Origin: Sipunculus nudus | Taxonomy: Eukaryota; Annelida; Sipuncula; Golfingiida; Sipunculidae | DNA: 64,000 nt | Reading direction: 5' to 3' | Assembly: GCA_026874595.1 (NCBI GenBank) | Contig: CM049317.1 | Location: forward strand, 30,004,901 to 30,068,900 | Shown: in pieces, positions 37,413 through 50,760 of the stretch | How positions within the stretch are numbered: position 1 is the stretch's first letter | Layout: the number at the start of each line of letters is the position of its first letter | Program-made: the position numbers and the translations under genes | Notes under the pieces: model-generated | Databases searched by the model: none | What the model saw: the letters and a program-made list of their open reading frames with translations, nothing else | What the model was told of the DNA's origin: nothing

Positions 37413-37953
37413 CTGTTTTGTGATGATTAACTTTTAGCTGACCTTGACCTTTACTTGAGGAATTTACCAGCACTTTTGAGTATTTTGCAAAACAGAGCAC
37501 ATATTGTTGGAAATAAGTTATTAGACTATTTGCCTAAAACACATCAGGCGATTTGTGTATATAATGACCAGAAATTTTAGTCCTTTAAGGAAATGTTTGA
37601 AAATACAATTGGCCTGTAACATAAATAAAGCTGAAAACCTGCTGAAGCAATGTTAAGAATTATTATTCTGTCTGATGCAGCCGTGTCACAGAATATCACG
37701 GACCATGTGGGATTATTTATGTTTAAAGCGGAGACATTTGATTGGTTTCCCCGCTTTGGCAAATTTGCACGTTGGTGTATGTGCGCGGAAGACGAAGGAT
37801 ACGAAAGGGAAGTGCCAAAATAATTATCTTGTGGTGATTATTATACTTAGAATCTGATGTCACTCTCCGTTCACAGTAAGACACTTCACAATCATCTGCA
37901 AAAGCCTAATTATATTACGTGAACTTTTATAATAGGTGAAGGTCCTAAACTTA

Positions 37954-37956
<3 letters not shown>

Positions 37957-37998
<42 letters not shown>

Positions 37999-38025
37999 AT
38001 ATTATATATATATATTATATATATT
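37957..38025. repeat. Interrupted (AT)n microsatellite
   Basis: TATATA runs with periodic TATT interruptions, in the 5' flank of C4. Confidence 0.85.
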
Positions 38026-39094
38026 AGTAAACTAGTTTATCGAAAGGTAAAAAAATGGGGGTCCCAATGCTCTAAGCTCAACCTCCGCTGTTCAGTGACT
38101 CTTGGACCAAGTGACTCTCGTGCTATCAGAGACAGTGATAACATTAGGGATATATTGTGACAACAATAGCGCTATTTAGACTAAACTTGATGCACCCTTT
38201 GGTCATGATAATTTGGAGATTTGACAACTCAATACTATGTTATCAGTGGTACATACACACATAAATACACCCACAAACACACACCGGTGTGTGTGTGTGA
38301 ATTATGCACATGCTTTAATTTTTGAGGTAGTTACACCATGACTGCCAAGCAGACCACAATTCTGAAAAAAACTTTTTGTTATGTCAGACACACTTAAATA
38401 TGAATAAAATCGTCTAAAATGTAGGAGTTGGTACTCTTGGACCAAAAATTTTGTGAGAATCTGTTCTGCCATTGGTTAGAAGAACAGCCAACAGAGATAG
38501 GGTAGACGAACAGAGTCCAAATAACAGACATTAGTGAGGCCATGGGAGTAACTCACAAATGAGCTAAAAAATTATGTTAACAGGTCATGCGTGTACATCA
38601 GGCGGTCGCAAAATAAAATAAATTATGATAACATATGATAAGAGGAAGGCCGGTCTCAGCTGTTCATTCACATTAAATATAGTATAAGTGAAATAGCATT
38701 AACGCAAACAGAACACAAAGATATCTACAGGTAAGCACTTTATATCTTTAACCCTCCGTCAACGAAACCTTTTACATAGTTTCAAAAACACTTTTAATTT
38801 ATATTTATATTCATGTACAAGTTAGTATCATGCTTTTGTTAATAACATATGTAAAATTTACATTTTTTAAAAGGTCGAGAAGCCATCGTCTAAAGAATAC
38901 ACGTATTTCTATATGGAGTATCTGGTATTATAATAAGATAAGATAATAATAGACTATAAGGCCTAATAGGTTTAAAATGAATTTTATTCATTCGATAACA
39001 AGCTGCAAGGAGTAACCAAATAGACTTTTCAAGATACATATAAATGTTAAACTTCGTAATATGTTTGTCCCTGAATTTTCTTTATATTAGGTGT
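38026..39094. other. Intergenic between C3 and C4, no gene seen
   Basis: AT-rich DNA with a small (AC)n/(GT)n palindromic tract near 38,260-38,300. No coding or structural RNA signature is visible. Confidence 0.4.
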
Positions 39095-39700
39095 CTACAG
39101 TGGTTACTCTCCGTTATGGAGATTGGAGTCATGAACGTTACTCTCCGTTATGTTGAGGTCATGAACATTACTCTCCGTTATGAATGAGGCCATGAACGTT
39201 TCGCTCCTTCATGGAGTCATGAAGATTACTCTCCGTTATGAATGAGGTCATGAACATAACTCTCCGTTATGAATAATGTCCTGAAATTAATCCCCATAGT
39301 GGAGTCATGAGCATTACTCTCCGATATGAATGAGGCCATGAACATTACTCTCCGTTATGGAGTCAATAACGTTACTCTCCGTCATGGAGTCATGAACGTT
39401 ACTCTCCGGTCTGAATAAGGTCATGAACGTTACCCTCCGGTCTGAATGAGGTCATAAACGTTACCCTCTGGTCTGAATGAGGTCATGAACGTTACTCTAC
39501 GTTATGAATTAGGTAATGAACGTTACTCCCCGTTATGAATGGGGTCATGAACGTTACCCTCCGGTCTGAATGAGGTCATGAACGTTACTCTACGTTATGA
39601 ATTAGGTAATGAACGTTACTGTCCGTTATGGACTCATGAACGGTACTCTCCGCTATGAATGGATTCATGATTGTTACTTTTCTATTGAATAAAGTCAATA
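39095..39700. repeat. About 30-bp minisatellite upstream of C4
   Basis: About 20 copies of ATGAACGTTACTCTCCGTTA + TGAATGAGGTC, with unit lengths varying from about 23 to 31 bp. It lies 430-1,040 bp before the C4 start. Confidence 0.8.
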
Positions 39701-40094
39701 ACTTCGTTATAAATCTAAATATGATCTAATTTTCACCAGCAGAAAAGACTATGAGACTGCTGGGGATATATATATCTGACTCTGTATAAAAAAACTTTTA
39801 GGTTGGAAGAAATGACAGCCAGCCAGTTTCTTGCTTAATATCTATATAAATACCGTAGCTCTGTTAATGCAGGTACGGGGGGGGGGGGGGGGGGAGGCCA
39901 AGATATTCCAAATAAAACTCCTAAGTTTGTAGATAGAAAAACACACAGCCTACATATGAAGTTAGAAAGTCACAAAGCCTTTCCTGTAATCATGCAAATT
40001 ATCTTAAGTTTCCGGTGGATATTCTAAATTGAAAACATTAAAGCTGTCGTGCAGTCATAGTAGCCATGTTATAAATTAACACAAATACTTGTTT

Positions 40095-40100
40095 TATAAA
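40095..40100 (+). promoter_or_regulatory. TATA box of C4
   Basis: TATAAA lies 35 bases before the C4 ATG, nearly the same spacing as in C3. Confidence 0.5.
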
Positions 40101-40135
40101 GTCAGCATGTTTTATGATTTTCATAGCGCTGAATA

Positions 40136-43100
40136 ATGGATCTACGCGTATTGACGCTCGCTTTTGGATTGGCATTGTACCTCGGACTGTCTGAGGGTCG
40201 GCCCTCTGGTCCCTGCCCCCTCATTCCCAATCGTGAATGTCGTCTGTTCACGGACCTCAGAATCTGCGCCTTCAACATCCAGGTGTTTGGCGTCACAAAG
40301 ATGAGCAAGCCGCACGTGGTTGACGTACTTATTCAGGTATAGTTGGTAAGCCTAACTTGAATCGTGACGTAAGCCATGGGGGAATGTACTTCAACGGTCA
40401 TCCATCCTGTTGCATTGCCATCGTGGTAAACAGCCAATAATCTTAACCCTATAGGTTACGAATGATGAATCAATACAAAAGAATACATGTGAACTCCCAA
40501 GTCAAACTGAAACTTCGTCTCTAAGATAACGAATAATTTCCGGTATCGCGTACAATTTGGCTGCCGTCCAGTAAACCGTGCGAGCCATGCTTGTATTCAT
40601 GCAGTCAGTAATTCAACCAGCATGTGGAGGTATTAATCAATATGCTAAGTTAAAGCGCTAATACTAGGTGCTGTTAGAAAATATACAAAAAAGCTTACAA
40701 TTGGTCTAGTTTATGTCAAAAAATGACGAGAATATTTGCATCCTCATAGATCCTCCGCTGAAGGATGTTACGGTACTCTGACAGCCAGTACGCTGGTCGA
40801 AGACTCTCTAATGTCAAAGGGCCGAAAACCCGCTAGACAGACCGTTGATATGAGCCACTAGGGAAGTTTTTTAGTCCCCTACATATCCATGCGCTTAATT
40901 ATTTGTTAATGTCCACAGCAGGTATACGCGACGGATAAACCGCAAAAATATAGTGGCATCTTTTCCGCATCTAACTAATTTATTACCGCAATGATGACAG
41001 CTACATTTGCGGTTCGTTTATATCCCCTTCCCGCCATATTTGTGGCTGGGTAACCATTCTCGTGTAATATTTGTTTTGTACCTTCTACTTTATCGTCATT
41101 GTAAAATATAACATCTAGTTTTACCAGGAGACCATGACGAATAATGTCGATTTTTTAAAAATGTATCACAGTAATTTACTCTGTAAGTGACAACTGTAGA
41201 TGAGGAATTATTCTGGTCAGCGAATTTAGACGCCGCCTCTTCGTATGTTGCGTCCGATGCGACATTGTTAGATCCATCACCGCCGTACACATGAGGCCGT
41301 TTAATGCACGCACATTCATGAGAGTACATGTCGTCATCTATTCGAGTTGTCAAATTACGTTTTTTGTTGCTGTGCAAGCATTTGTGATATATTCCAGTTT
41401 TATCTATATTTATAATTCATGTCATTCACGTTTAAAAAAGTCTCTTTTGCAGGAAATCATATGATCCAGCCGTAATTTTGACAAATAAAATTACTTGAAT
41501 AATTTTAGAAATTTATTTATATAATGTCAAAATACTATATGAAATGTAAAAACTATATATAATGTTAAAACATTAATATATATTATATGTATGGTGTAGT
41601 GTTGAATAATTATGATATAACATGTAGAATTCACTTGAATTTAGCATTTTGATCAGTCGTATCTTTTTTATTTCCTCAGCCCAAGGAATATGGCTGAATG
41701 TAGCTAATTTTGATATAACTCTCATTGGTATGTAATTTAGCACTATTTTTCGCAAAACAGATTATCCTGAGATATGACATTGTTTTGATACAAGAAATCC
41801 GTGATGCCACGCAAACTGCAATCTATGACCTACTTGGCCAAGTCAATCAGTAAGTGAACGTAATTTACGCAAATTGATATTTAAAAAATGACATGTAGGT
41901 CATTGTGGATGTCATAATTATAAGTTTAGCAGCATTTTTAAAAATGTTAACTAATTCAAACTGGAGGGGTCATGGGGTACCTTTAAACACGATTATTTTT
42001 ATTTCGGGTCATTACCGATTTTGCTTCTCAGCGCCATCTAGCATTCATACGTTGAACGATTTAAAAGTTAAAGATACCTATCTCTTCGTCTTAACGTTAA
42101 ATTAAATCATATTTAAGCTCAACGCAGAGAAACGTTATATATTCTCGTCGGCATCCACACAAATGTACAGGAATAAACACAGGCAAACAGTCCAGTTTTA
42201 ATGCCATACTCAAACGGTTTGTGTTTCACTAAATTTACACAAGATGGCACTGAGAAGCAATCGCGTTTTTACAGTAATAAATATTGAAGACATATTTTGA
42301 GGTATTCCATTAAGCCTCACTCGTATAGAGGGAGGCTAATATTGATCAATGAGTTTATTTCCATAATACTGTGTTGATCATTTTTTTTTCTGGGGGGGGG
42401 GGGATGGACTTTCGTATGTCCCTTGAATGGAAAACTACCGAATACCAATGTTTTTCATTTTCTTTTCATTTTCTATTCCGCCCGTGTTTTAGCTAAACCT
42501 CAAATATGGCTGCTTTGAAAAACTGACATTAGGGACAATTTTAGTCGTAAGTCATAGATTTATGAGTAGAATTTATTTTCGACCCAATTTCCAAGCTCGT
42601 GTACTCCATTTCTTGTGTATCGCTCATTTGCGGGCGTCGGATTGAGGTTTCCAGTGATCGCTCATTCTTTTATTCGTTTGCTTATGAATTTTCCCAAGAT
42701 TTCTACGACCATAAATAAATTTCTTCTCGTGCATAAATACTTGATTAGAAATTGTCATCAAGTAGTTTTAAATATTCTACATCGTATATAGGATTCGTTT
42801 GCTTATGAATTTTCCCAAGATTTCTACGACCAAATATAAATTTCTTCTCGTGCTAAGTAAGTGAATTTAAATACTTTATAGCAATTATCTTCAAATAGTT
42901 TAAAATATTCTACATCGTATATATTTGTCTTTTAATGAAGATGATGTCTAAATTTGTTATGTACGGTACAATTGTATTCGAATTGTTATCTGAATGTATC
43001 TGAATGTTATCTGATTTCTAAAAATACAACGAAATTTATATCCATTTGACAAGATTCAAAATTATAAAATTATATATAATTGCAGTTTTATTTTTATTTT

Positions 43101-46100
43101 GTTGAAAACCTTAAAAAGTGATTTATCAAACTCATTCCATCTTGTTTCTTCTGTTTCAAAGGGCAGATCCGGGCAACCAGTTTGACATGGTTTTGAGTGC
43201 TCGACTTGGAAGGACAAGTTCAAAGGAGCAATATGCTTATTTCTACAGGTAACTGACCAATCATCGCCTCCCGCCTGTGCTTACCGCCAATCAAAATCGG
43301 CCAAACGACCTGTCGTTTATAAATTCTTGTGACGTGATATTGGATAACATTAAAAAAGTCGATTAAATGTCTTTTCTCGAAAGGAAATAAAACATTTCAT
43401 CTTGGCCGTGCATGATTTCAATTTAACCTTTCTTTCCCAGGAACCGTATACTGGCAGTTACACAAACCTGGCAGTACCCAGAGAGCAGAGACCACTTTGA
43501 GAGACCGCCATACGCTGCCCGGTTCTTTGCCCCGGACTTCGGTTAGTGGCCAAATGTAAATACGTGTATAAGCGTAGATAGTTAAACGTTTAAAGGCACA
43601 TAAACAGATGGAATAATTTGTGTATTATCTAAAATTTTGGCTGAATATAGGTTTACCAGCAAAAGCATCATTGCAGGTAAGGGAAAAAATATAACACAAT
43701 AGGCACAGAATAGTTTTTTAAGAGGCCAACTATCTCAGTAGATTGTGTTTCTTTATTTTCCATTTCATATTATATTTTTGTTGATCATGCTTGTGATAGC
43801 CTATGATTGTAATTTGAATTTCTGATATTCAGATATAGTTGATTTTGGCTTTTACGGAATCCACGTGAAACCGGACCATGCCGTAGCGGAGATTGACAAA
43901 CTTGCTGACGCCTATGACGATTTAGTTGCGCAGTGGGGCGGCTTCTCGGTAAGACATCGTGAAATCTATTTTCTGTGTAAGAAATTGTACACTCTGTATT
44001 TTTAGTTAGACATTGTAAACTATTTTTGTAAGCTATTATAAAATCTGTTTTCTTGGAAAGACATTGTGAAATCTGTTTTCTAAGTAAGACATTGCAAGCT
44101 TTGTTTTTTTTAATAAGACTGAGATCTCTATTTTCCGAGTAGGACACTATGGTCTCGGTTTTCTGTGTAAGACATGAGAATGACATTGTGAGCTCTGTTT
44201 TCTGAGTAAGACATCGTGAACTATATTTTCCCAGTAAGAGATTGTGAGCTCTGTTTTCTGTTTAAAAACATCGTGTTCACTATTTTCTGAATAAGGCTTG
44301 TGAAATTTGTTTTCTGAGTAAGACATTGTGATCTCTATTTTCTCAGTTAGACATTGTTAGCCCTGTTTTCTTAGTGAGACATTTACGAAATCTATATTTT
44401 ATGAGAAAGACATTATAAAATCTGTGTTCTGAGTAAGACTTCGTGAACTCTATTTTCCGTGTAAGGGATTGTGAGCTTTGTTTTCCCGAGTAAGACACTG
44501 TGAAATCTTTTTTTTGAGTAAGACTTTGTGAATATGTATTCTGAGTTACACATTGTATTGTCTATTTTCTGAGTAAGACATTACGAAATCTGTTTTCTCA
44601 GCAAGACTTTGTGAGCTTTGTTTTCCCGAGTAAGACCTTGTGAAATCTGATTTCTGAGTAAGACTTTGTGAATATGTATTCTGAGTTGGACATTGTGATG
44701 TCTAATTTCTGAGTAAGACATTACGAAATCTATTTTCTCAGCAACACTTTGTGAGCTTTGTTTTTCCAAGTAAGACATTGTGAAATCTGTTTTCTGAGCA
44801 AGACTTTGTGAGCTTTGTTTTCCCGAGTAAGACATGGCGAAATCTGTTTTCTGAGCAAGACTTTATGAACTCTTTACTCTGAGTAATACATTGTGAAATA
44901 TGTTTCCTGAGTAAGACTTTGTGATCTGTATTTTCTGAGTAAGACATTGTGAAATCTGTGTTCTGAGTAAGACTTTGTGAAATCTGTTTTCTGAGCAAGA
45001 CTTTGTGAACTCTGTATTCACAGGATGACATTGTGAAATATGTTTTCTGAGTAAGAGATTGTGATCTATATTTTCTGAGTAAGACTTTGTGGATTCTGTT
45101 TTCTGAGCAAGACTTTATGAACTCTTTACTCTGAGTAATACATTGTGAAATATGTTTTCTGAGTAAGACTTTGTGATCTGTATTTTCTGAGTAAGACATT
45201 GTGAAATCTGTGTTCTGAGTAAGACTTTGTGAAATCTGTTTTCTGAGCAAGACTTTGTGAACTCTGTATTCACAGGATGACATTGTGAAATATGTTTTCT
45301 GAGTAAGAGATTGTGATCTATATTTTCTGAGTAAGACTTTTTTGGATTCTGTTTTCTTAGCAAGACTTTGTGAAATCTGTCTTCTGAGCAAGACTTCGTG
45401 CATTCTGTCCTCTGAGTTCTGTTTTTTGAATAAGACTTTGTGAGCTTTGTTTTCCCGAGTAAGATATTATGAATTCTGTTTCCTGAGTGAAACATCATGA
45501 ACTCTGAGTTGGACATTGAGTGCTTCTCTGTAAAAGGTTGTTTATATGCCAGACATGTTTATTATAGGCCAGACAATGTTTATAATAGGTCAAAAATGTT
45601 GTTCCAACTTTGATTACCCTCCCTTGCCTGTGTAACCCCCCCCCCAAAAAAAAAAACAAAAAACAAAAAAAAAACCCTTTAAAACACCACGATGACGATC
45701 TTTATAGTTACTTTTCTTAAATTAATGTTATTGAACATATTGCAGTCAGAAAATGTTATGTTTGAAATCAGAAGCCCGTGAAAAGCAGAAGCGGATCTAG
45801 GGGGGGTGGAGGGGAAAGGGGTCCAGGGGGCCCCCTCCCTTTTTTTAACCGCAGCAGCCGTTTTAAGAGGTTTAGACAAATTTTACGGCCTGGATCCCCC
45901 AGCCTTTTTCTGGATCTGTGGACAAGTTTGAGACATTGTTATTTGTCTTCCTGGATTAGACCCCCCCCCCTTTTTTTTTCCTAAATCCTGGAAACGCCCC
46001 TAAATAGCCACCCGAGATTTAAGAGTGCAATGGCTTCCTGATATGTAAAAACGACTGATAATAAAAAAAAGACCTTGAGTCGTCTTGCTTTGAAGTGGGC

Positions 46101-49053
46101 GATATTTTGGCTTTCTTTTGGGGCTTCAGAATCGTCACTATAGGGGGTTGGGGCAGGGGAATATATCCCCCCCCCCACTTTTTAGCAAAAGGGGAGGGTC
46201 AATGTAGACCTAATCGTTCCCGCTGCTATTCAGAGAATAATATTCATATATTGGCAATGAAAAATATTTATAGCTAGAGTTATAGACTTTGGTTCTATTT
46301 TTTAGTTTGTTATGAAATGTTATATATCTAAACCTATACTGAATTAATCTATGCTTTAAACAAAGTACGTCATCTTCTAAAACCCTTCTCCTTTAAAGTA
46401 AAACATGTGGACTGTGTTATAAAGACACTAAAAGGTATATATAATGCGTGCGTGTGTTCATAAAACAACTGATTACCCTTTTCCCCTCGTGAAGATAAAT
46501 TGATGCCACCCTTCAGAATATAGATATTCAGCTATAATATTGTAGGATATTATTGTCGGTGGAGACCTGAACGCCGGGTGTAACTACGTGAGGCCAGGTG
46601 ACTGGGCTAATATCCGCCTCCGCACACAGAGTCGATTCCAGTGGGTGATTGGGGACAGTGCTGACACGACAGTGGCCACCTCTCAGTGTCCCTATGACAG
46701 GTAAGTGGCAATCTTCACCAGAGGGCGCTTTCGCTAGGCTGATCCAACTTCCCTACAGGATCAAGGTCTGTTGAGAAAATGATAGATCCCTGCAAGGGGA
46801 TGTGCACATGGCACGGAACTACAGCGGATTTGACCTGGATTGCTGTGGCAACCACTGTTTACAAACATGGCGGACCACATGCACTGGACGTCACCTGTCA
46901 CCAATAAATCGCGCCTATTTACCAAACACATGCTTACCGTGTGCTTTTGTTGTATAAATTTATATCACTACGTTACCGATATCGCGCCGCAATGTAGTTC
47001 CCCGAGTTTTACAACATGCAAAAAACAAACAGACAATCATATTCTTTATAACCGTTATATTTGAAATGAATGTTGTCAATGTATGTTCTATATTTGCTAC
47101 TGTGCCTTAATTAATTATTGTAGTTTTTAATTGCCCGACGATATAGCTTGCGTCGACTGAAAATAGTGCACATTGATTGGCAGAGATCTATCCCCTTCAT
47201 AGACGAGATCTCGCGTGAGGAGAATGATCGTGACATGAGCCGCACCCTTCCGCCAGAGGTCGTTTCTAATCATATTCTAATTGGTCCGATTATGCGCAGT
47301 GTGGCATGAGCCCTTCTCTACAAAATGATTAAGCTAGATAATATCAAGGAAAAACAAACATAACCATGTAGCTGAAAGCCGCCTGATGGATTTGAGAACA
47401 TGAGTCACGAAACAACGTATATAGTCGATATTTTCGAAAGGTATTGGCGAACATTTCTAAAATTTTTTATCTTCTATTGTCGGGTACATAAGTCACTGCG
47501 CAGAATCGGACTCACAAGAGTACGACTCTGCTGTTTAGGATTTTCTGTCAATCTGACCCCGACCCCCCCCCCCCCCCCCCACCCCCACAATGCACTGCGT
47601 CTTCTAAATGGCGTAGGTATAAATGCATGCAATGTTATTCGTTGATAAGAATTATTTTAAGGTAAATAAATAAACAGGCTTGCTTTTGTGGTCAAGACTT
47701 AAGTAATATTTTGTAAGCATGCGCACGTGTAATGTTAACAAAAGGTGTTTCCTTGAAATATAAAAAAAAAATGATTTTAAAGTTTGACGGTTGAGATAAG
47801 TAGTCGGGCCCGTCCCACACTGCTTGAAAGGAACAGATTCTTTGGCGGAGGCGTGGTACATTTTAAATGTAGCCTAGCTGTTCAGGCCAGTGGCAGATCC
47901 AGAATTTCGAGGACTGGGGGGTGGGGAATACTGGGGTTGGCGGCCGATGGGTATGATTAAATCTAAGTTCTTTAAATTTTGTTTGTAATATATATATATA
48001 TGTCCTTTTGATCGGCCACTGGTTCAGGCATTGGACCTCGAATCAGAAGGTTCTGGGGTCGAATCTCGGTTGTGCCTCAAGAACAAAATGTTTTCATCTC
48101 TAGGGAACATCAGATATTTGTTCAAGTTTCTTAACCCGAGAAAGACTGGTGGCTTCTCAATAATCCGAGCTACTTAGATATAAAACTTATATAAGGCTCA
48201 TCAATGAACCTGACAAAATGACAAAATGACTTAATTAAACGCCATGAAATCCACGGGTCCAGGATTAACTTGCACTATTTATCTCTCCAGGCTTATCCTC
48301 ACTGGAAGCAACCTCCAAAGTAAATATACAAGTGGCAGCGCTAGAGTCTTCAACTTCAGGACAGCATATGGACTGGCGGAGGATCACGTGAGAATTATTT
48401 ATTTTTACTCCAGTGTTGGGGAATTCGGATATTAATTCTCACTAAAGAAACAGTACTCATTCATAAGTTAGTCACGCAAATAATAATATCAGTTATCATA
48501 AATGTTATAATGATGATGATGATGATAAAGATACCGAGAGTGGGTGATGTCAAATATAAGGGGTGCAATTTTCGCAAATTAGTTAAATTTGACACCTCAT
48601 TCAGTAACGGAAAGTTTTAAATGTAGAACCTTTCAAACACTATTGTATTTTTTTTTCATAACAGTACGTGATTATATTAGATAAACTGAACTATCTTAAC
48701 ATTATAACTACAAAGTGGTATTCTTTTCTTTTTAGAAACTAAGACAATATTCTGTATATGACTTGTTTCTAATGATCTGTTTGTCCCTAACTACAAATAA
48801 TAGATACAAAAAATCATGATAATCATTGTGACATTGTAATGATCAGTTTAACTCTATACTCTCTGGGCTATTATAGCCTGTTTATTCGTATGGCGATTCT
48901 GAGCATACTACCAAAGCAGATGGCGGTGTTTGCCAGTAAAGCACACGGGCTATAAATGTACTGGGTACCAGTCTAGTTCCTCATGAGATTTGTATTGTCT
49001 TTTAGACTAAGGAGGTGAGCGACCACTACCCAGTAGAACTGCAGGTGCGTTAA
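40136..49053 (+). CDS. Secreted DNase I-family nuclease C4 (297 aa)
   Basis: Exons: 40,136-40,336, 41,761-41,849, 43,162-43,248, 43,441-43,541, 43,833-43,948, 46,546-46,700, 48,291-48,387 and 49,006-49,053. All introns are GT-AG and the joined frame is open. Residues 1-21 are a signal peptide. The mature N-terminus is longer than in C2/C3 and holds three cysteines (C27, C35, C44) just before the first beta strand (CAFNIQVFG). E79 and R81 (QEIRD), E119 (SKEQY), H170 (GIHVKP), D205 and N207 (GGDLNAGC, Phe changed to Leu), D238 (ADTT) and D288-H289 (SDHYP) are intact; C210 and C246 form the conserved pair. Exons 4 and 5 are 18 and 3 nt longer than in C1-C3. It ends at VELQVR, without a hydrophobic tail. 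Intron 5 holds a large minisatellite. Poly(A) signal at 49,117. Confidence 0.93.
40385..40850 (+). repeat. Dispersed repeat copy in C4 intron 1
   Basis: Partner of 18,300-18,790 in C2 intron 4, same orientation and order of blocks. Confidence 0.65.
42670..42925 (+). repeat. Tandem duplication of about 120 bp in C4 intron 2
   Basis: The block TCGTTTGCTTATGAATTTTC through 'tattctacatcgtatata' occurs twice in direct succession with few differences. Confidence 0.85.
43949..45535 (+). repeat. 28-bp minisatellite starting at the C4 exon 5 donor
   Basis: About 55 imperfect copies of GTAAGACATTGTGAAATCTG + TTTTCTGA fill most of the front of intron 5. The first unit begins with the GTAAGA of the real splice donor at 43,949, and most later units keep GTAAGA or GCAAGA. 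A higher-order period of 252 bp (nine units) is visible: the 'gagcaagactttatgaactc' unit occurs at 44,853 and again at 45,105. Minus-strand open frames of up to 221 codons are artefacts of the repeat. Confidence 0.85.
45785..46200. mobile_element. G/C-tract element(s) in C4 intron 5
   Basis: It begins 'agcggatctaggggggg' and has C-rich ends near 45,961-45,970 and 46,167-46,176, with 'aaatcctggaaacgcccct' near 46,000. It resembles the 200-bp element at 36,531 in its start and in its paired G and C tracts. Boundaries are uncertain. Confidence 0.4.
47140..47240 (+). repeat. Short dispersed repeat, copy 1
   Basis: It shares 'gtgcacattga', 'cagagatc', 'ccccttca' and GAGATCTCGCGTGAGGAGAA with 49,990-50,085. 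One copy is in C4 intron 6 and the other is downstream of C4. Confidence 0.7.
48003..48245 (+). mobile_element. tRNA-derived SINE candidate in C4 intron 6
   Basis: It has a tRNA-like head: 'ggccactggttcaggcattgg' resembles an A box, and 'gttctggggtcgaatctcgg' resembles a B box (GGTTCGAATCC type). An unrelated body follows, ending in repeated 'acaaaatg' near 48,212-48,228. It does not fold as a complete tRNA by eye (the acceptor stem does not pair), so a SINE is more likely than a tRNA gene. Confidence 0.45.
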
Positions 49054-49116
49054 ATCAGGAGCGTTCCGTTTCCCGTGCACCGTACTTCCGTTTCCGGTGC
49101 GTTATGTTAACAGAAA

Positions 49117-49122
49117 AATAAA
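49117..49122 (+). promoter_or_regulatory. Poly(A) signal AATAAA of C4
   Basis: AATAAA 63 bases after the C4 stop codon, followed by AGTTTCTG. Confidence 0.6.
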
Positions 49123-50497
49123 AGTTTCTGATATCTTTGGAAAATGGTTTTGTCATAAACTGATTAGTTCAGTCAAAGTATGGATAAATTAGACAATCCC
49201 AATATATCATACCAAATCCAATATAAATAAGACAAATCCCAATCCCAGAAAATACACAAGAAACATGTATTAGGTCAACATTTTGAATCTTGGTCCATAA
49301 TATGTCTTTATAAATATGTCTTATGTACAAGTATGTTATACATTATATGTATTAAAGTCATATTTTTGGAACGAAGGCCCCTGTTAAAAATTGTCTAAGT
49401 AAAATCAAATCAGTTTCTTTTCATTTTTCATCATTGTATCGCAGGTACGTTAATTTGTCAGTATATTTATGAGCACTTGTAACTGTATTTAGGTGAATTA
49501 CAGAACACAATGCAATACCTAAAAGCCCGATCTATAATCAAAATGTTACACAGATATCACTGTGATAAGTTGTCCGCTTTGATGATTTATGTATATACAC
49601 ACACACACACCCTCACACAAACACACACACACACACATATATATATATGTATATTTATAGTCTACTCTTGCTATGATCAGCAACGACCAGTTTCTGTCCC
49701 ACTCTCTCTTCTCCTCTTCCCTGGTATACGTGAAGACATACCTAAAGCGTTTATTTTCCCAGACACTGTGTAATATTCGCCCTGTTGCTTCACATTACGA
49801 ACGTCCCTAACACGGAAAACACACTTTCTCACCTGGTTACGCACTAATATGATTAGAAAGAAGTTAGAGACCATACAAACCACATTATCCCTTTGTTTCG
49901 ATTCTTATTAAACATAATCCTATCTGATCCGATCCGGTCCGCTCTGTGTGCCACCCCTTCAGGACCTTACCGGACCCGACCGACCCTATCGACCTGATAA
50001 AGTGCCTTGTGCACATTGACTGCCAGAGATCAAACCCCCTTCACATGCGAGATCTCGCGTGAGGAGAATGCATCACACTATATGGCCGTTGTGTTACCAG
50101 GCCCGAACGCGCAAAGAAAAGGGGCGCCCGTTGGGGGCAAAATTTTAAATTATTTATTATGCAGTTATACGAAAATATTGCAAATAATAGTGGGTGGAAT
50201 CTCTTCGGACAAACCCGGAGCATATATATGTCGAATATCACGGCAATCCGTACGGTGGTATCACTAGAAAACCGGAAAAGCACACAAATCGCGTTACGCT
50301 ATTAATATATAGATTATATTATATTACATTATATTATATTATAATATATATATATATATGTATATTACGCTATTAATATATATATTATATTATATTAAAT
50401 TATATTATATTATAATATATATATATATGTATATATGTATATATATACATGTATATACTAATATTATGGTATCACGATATAAGGTAATACTTCCATT

Positions 50498-50547
<50 letters not shown>

Positions 50548-50574
50548 TGCAACAGAACGGATGGCCACAACGGT

Positions 50575-50760
50575 TGCCATACACACACGCAGCGGTTTTA
50601 CACTGTACTTGTTCTGAATTTCCTTCCCTTTATTAAACGGGATTTTCCACCGTTTCACCACTGGGGCTGCATATATGGCAGAGAGCACAGATTGTGATGA
50701 GATCATTCAGAGCATGGTGTCGCGACATCCCTTCTTTCGTTGGTCTGATTCTTGTTTAGT
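50575..50760 (+). mobile_element. Relative of the 29.9-kb TIR element
   Basis: It contains 'cacgcagcggttttacactg', then 'gcgacatccc', then 'ttcgttggtctgattcttg' in family order. Confidence 0.45.

Noticed and set aside
44738-45403. 221-codon minus-strand frame
   Set aside because: It lies entirely in the 28-bp minisatellite of C4 intron 5, antisense to the gene.
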